Part shown: one piece after another, positions 4,162 to 5,283 of the stretch | How the letters are laid out: the number at the start of each line of letters is the position of its first letter | Position numbering within the stretch: position 1 is the stretch's first letter | Source: an uncultured Dehalococcoidia bacterium | Lineage (GTDB): Bacteria > Chloroflexota > Dehalococcoidia > Lucifugimonadales > GCA-2712585 | DNA length: 5,283 nt | Direction of reading: 5' to 3' | NCBI GenBank assembly: GCA_913052045.1 | Contig: CAJXDJ010000082.1 | Span: forward strand, 1 to 5,283 | Notes under the pieces: model-generated | What the model was told of the DNA's origin: nothing | Seen by the model: the letters and a program-made list of their open reading frames with translations, nothing else | Database searches by the model: none | Translations under genes and position numbers: made by a program

Positions 4162-5283
4162 TCAAACCCGAGGCCTTCTTTTGTGCCAATCTGTAACCCG
4201 TTGATATGCATATCCAGCGTTAAGAATTCTCGCCTCTTCAAATGGACGGCCAGCCAATTGCATTCCTATAGGCATTGCTTGAGAAAATCCGCACGGTACG
4301 GTCAATGCCGGAAACCCCGTCAAATTGAAGGCCCTGGTGTATTGAGTCAACGCGGGTATTACTCCCATTGTCTGTTGTTTGATCGTAACCTGATCCTCAT
4401 TAATTTTAGGAGCAACAACCGGTATGGTTGGACCAACTAACAAATCTACTTCGTCAAAAAGAGCAAGACTTTCCCTTGTATATTTTGCTCTTGCCCTAGA
4501 AGCATTCAGATAATCTGACGCAGATATAAATAGTCCTGTTTCTACTCTCCATCTAATGCTGGGGTCATATTGATGGGCATATTTCATAAGAAGGTCTCTG
4601 TGGTATTCAGCTGCTTCAGCATAAATCATTGGAGTAGAAATATTCGCCGAATGATGATAAATCGGCCAAGTCACTTCCTTAATTTGGGCTCCCAATCCAT
4701 TAAAGACCTCAATTGCATCCTTAATAGCCTTTTCTATGGCAGGGTCTAAGGGTAGCTCAAAATATTCCTTGGGCACGCCGATACGGAGTCCTTTCACATC
4801 TCCAGTTAAAGATTCGACATAATGGCCAACTGGCTTCGCCGAAGACGATGAATCATTTACATCCCTCCCAGCTATCGCGCCCAGCATTATTGCCGCATCC
4901 AATACATCGCGAGTCATAGGGCCTACATGATCAAAAGACCACGCCAATGGGACAACTCCATGTCGACTAATACGGCCATAGGTGGGCTTCAATCCAGTGA
5001 TGCCACACAACGCTGCCGGAATTCTTACTGATCCCCCCGTATCTGTCCCAATTGCTAATGGCAGTTGCCCAGAGGCTACAGCCGATCCAGCTCCACCACT
5101 AGAGCCACCAGCAAGCCGCTCAACGTCCCAGGGATTATGCATATCTCCATAATACTCATTCAATCCGGTGGGCCCAAAAGCGAACTGGTGAAGATTCAAT
5201 TTGCCCATTAAAACCGCTCCCGCTGCCCTAAGTAAAGTAGCCACCGTGCTGTCGTATGAAGGAATAAACTTGTCAAATATTTT
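4162..5283 (-). CDS. Amidase signature family enzyme, GatA-like (N-terminus cut by window edge)
   Basis: The frame stays open to the right edge, giving 373 visible residues. A GTG at 5244 is internal: the preceding codons read PSYDST, the usual family lead-in to the helix LLRAAGAVLMGKLN. The amidase signature runs from GGSSGG to GTDTGGSVRIPAALCG. In partial numbering, Ser61 is the cis-serine and Ser85 the acylated nucleophile. The catalytic lysine should lie in the missing N-terminal part. The family hydrolyses C-N amide bonds. Automatic annotation would probably say GatA, the glutamyl-tRNA(Gln) amidotransferase subunit. However, WSFDHVGPM replaces the SSLDQIGP-type segment of true GatA, the later region SASDYLNASRARAKY lacks the GatA-type YYDAYYLKAQ pattern, and the end WHKRRP matches stand-alone amidases. 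I favour an amidase of unknown substrate. No gatB or gatC is in view. It is on the same strand as prfA-prmC but separated from them by the long inverted repeat. Confidence 0.92.
   Translation of the reverse strand, partial: KIFDKFIPSYDSTVATLLRAAGAVLMGKLNLHQFAFGPTGLNEYYGDMHNPWDVERLAGGSSGGAGSAVASGQLPLAIGTDTGGSVRIPAALCGITGLKPTYGRISRHGVVPLAWSFDHVGPMTRDVLDAAIMLGAIAGRDVNDSSSSAKPVGHYVESLTGDVKGLRIGVPKEYFELPLDPAIEKAIKDAIEVFNGLGAQIKEVTWPIYHHSANISTPMIYAEAAEYHRDLLMKYAHQYDPSIRWRVETGLFISASDYLNASRARAKYTRESLALFDEVDLLVGPTIPVVAPKINEDQVTIKQQTMGVIPALTQYTRAFNLTGFPALTVPCGFSQAMPIGMQLAGRPFEEARILNAGYAYQRVTDWHKRRPRV

Noticed and set aside
4084..4440. Plus-strand ORF of 118 codons crossing the palindrome and the amidase 3' end.
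   Set aside because: Most of it is antisense to conserved amidase codons. The first part is palindrome sequence, and no ribosome binding site or family pattern is seen.
5205..5244. GTG 5244 as the start of the amidase.
   Set aside because: The frame continues to the window edge with family-typical residues (PSYDST) and the catalytic lysine region must lie further upstream, so the gene is truncated by the window, not started here.

Overview
The window looks like a piece of a chromosome from an uncultured, probably monoderm bacterium. A Chloroflexota lineage (Dehalococcoidia or SAR202-like) is my best guess. It rests on recalled resemblance of the secreted protein and the desulforedoxin-like mini-proteins to families in that phylum, so it is inference, not proof. 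There are no phage, IS or CRISPR features, and no rRNA or tRNA genes.

Plus-strand half (1-2082). A good sigma-70-type promoter (35-64) and a GC-rich, foldable leader precede a 367-residue exported protein (157-1260). It has a signal peptide, an RskA-like beta-domain pattern, a helical His-containing middle, one canonical EF-hand loop and a sortase-like C-terminus (APETG, membrane helix, short basic tail). A strong intrinsic terminator (1280-1319) closes that unit. Next comes a RidA/YjgF-family protein (1341-1733) that lacks the arginine needed for imine deamination. Immediately after its stop is a near-consensus promoter (1736-1764) driving two very short tandem genes (1805-1924 and 1939-2082). 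These encode 39- and 47-residue proteins with the exact four-cysteine spacing of desulforedoxin. They are too short to be found by ordinary ORF length cut-offs and are the most interesting content here.

Minus-strand half (2089-5283). Reading right to left: an amidase-signature enzyme cut by the right edge (GatA-like, but closer to stand-alone amidases than to the tRNA amidotransferase subunit), a perfect 28-bp inverted repeat with an 8-nt loop (4075-4138), then prfA (peptide chain release factor 1) and prmC (release factor glutamine methyltransferase). The last two form a functional pair: PrmC methylates the glutamine of the GGQ motif of the release factor, which is intact in this PrfA. PrmC has NLPY in place of the usual NPPY motif. 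prmC and the second mini-protein gene converge with only 6 bp between their stop codons.

All sizeable gaps are accounted for. The 1734-2088 stretch without long ORFs holds the two mini-genes and their promoter. The 1-156 stretch holds the first promoter and leader.
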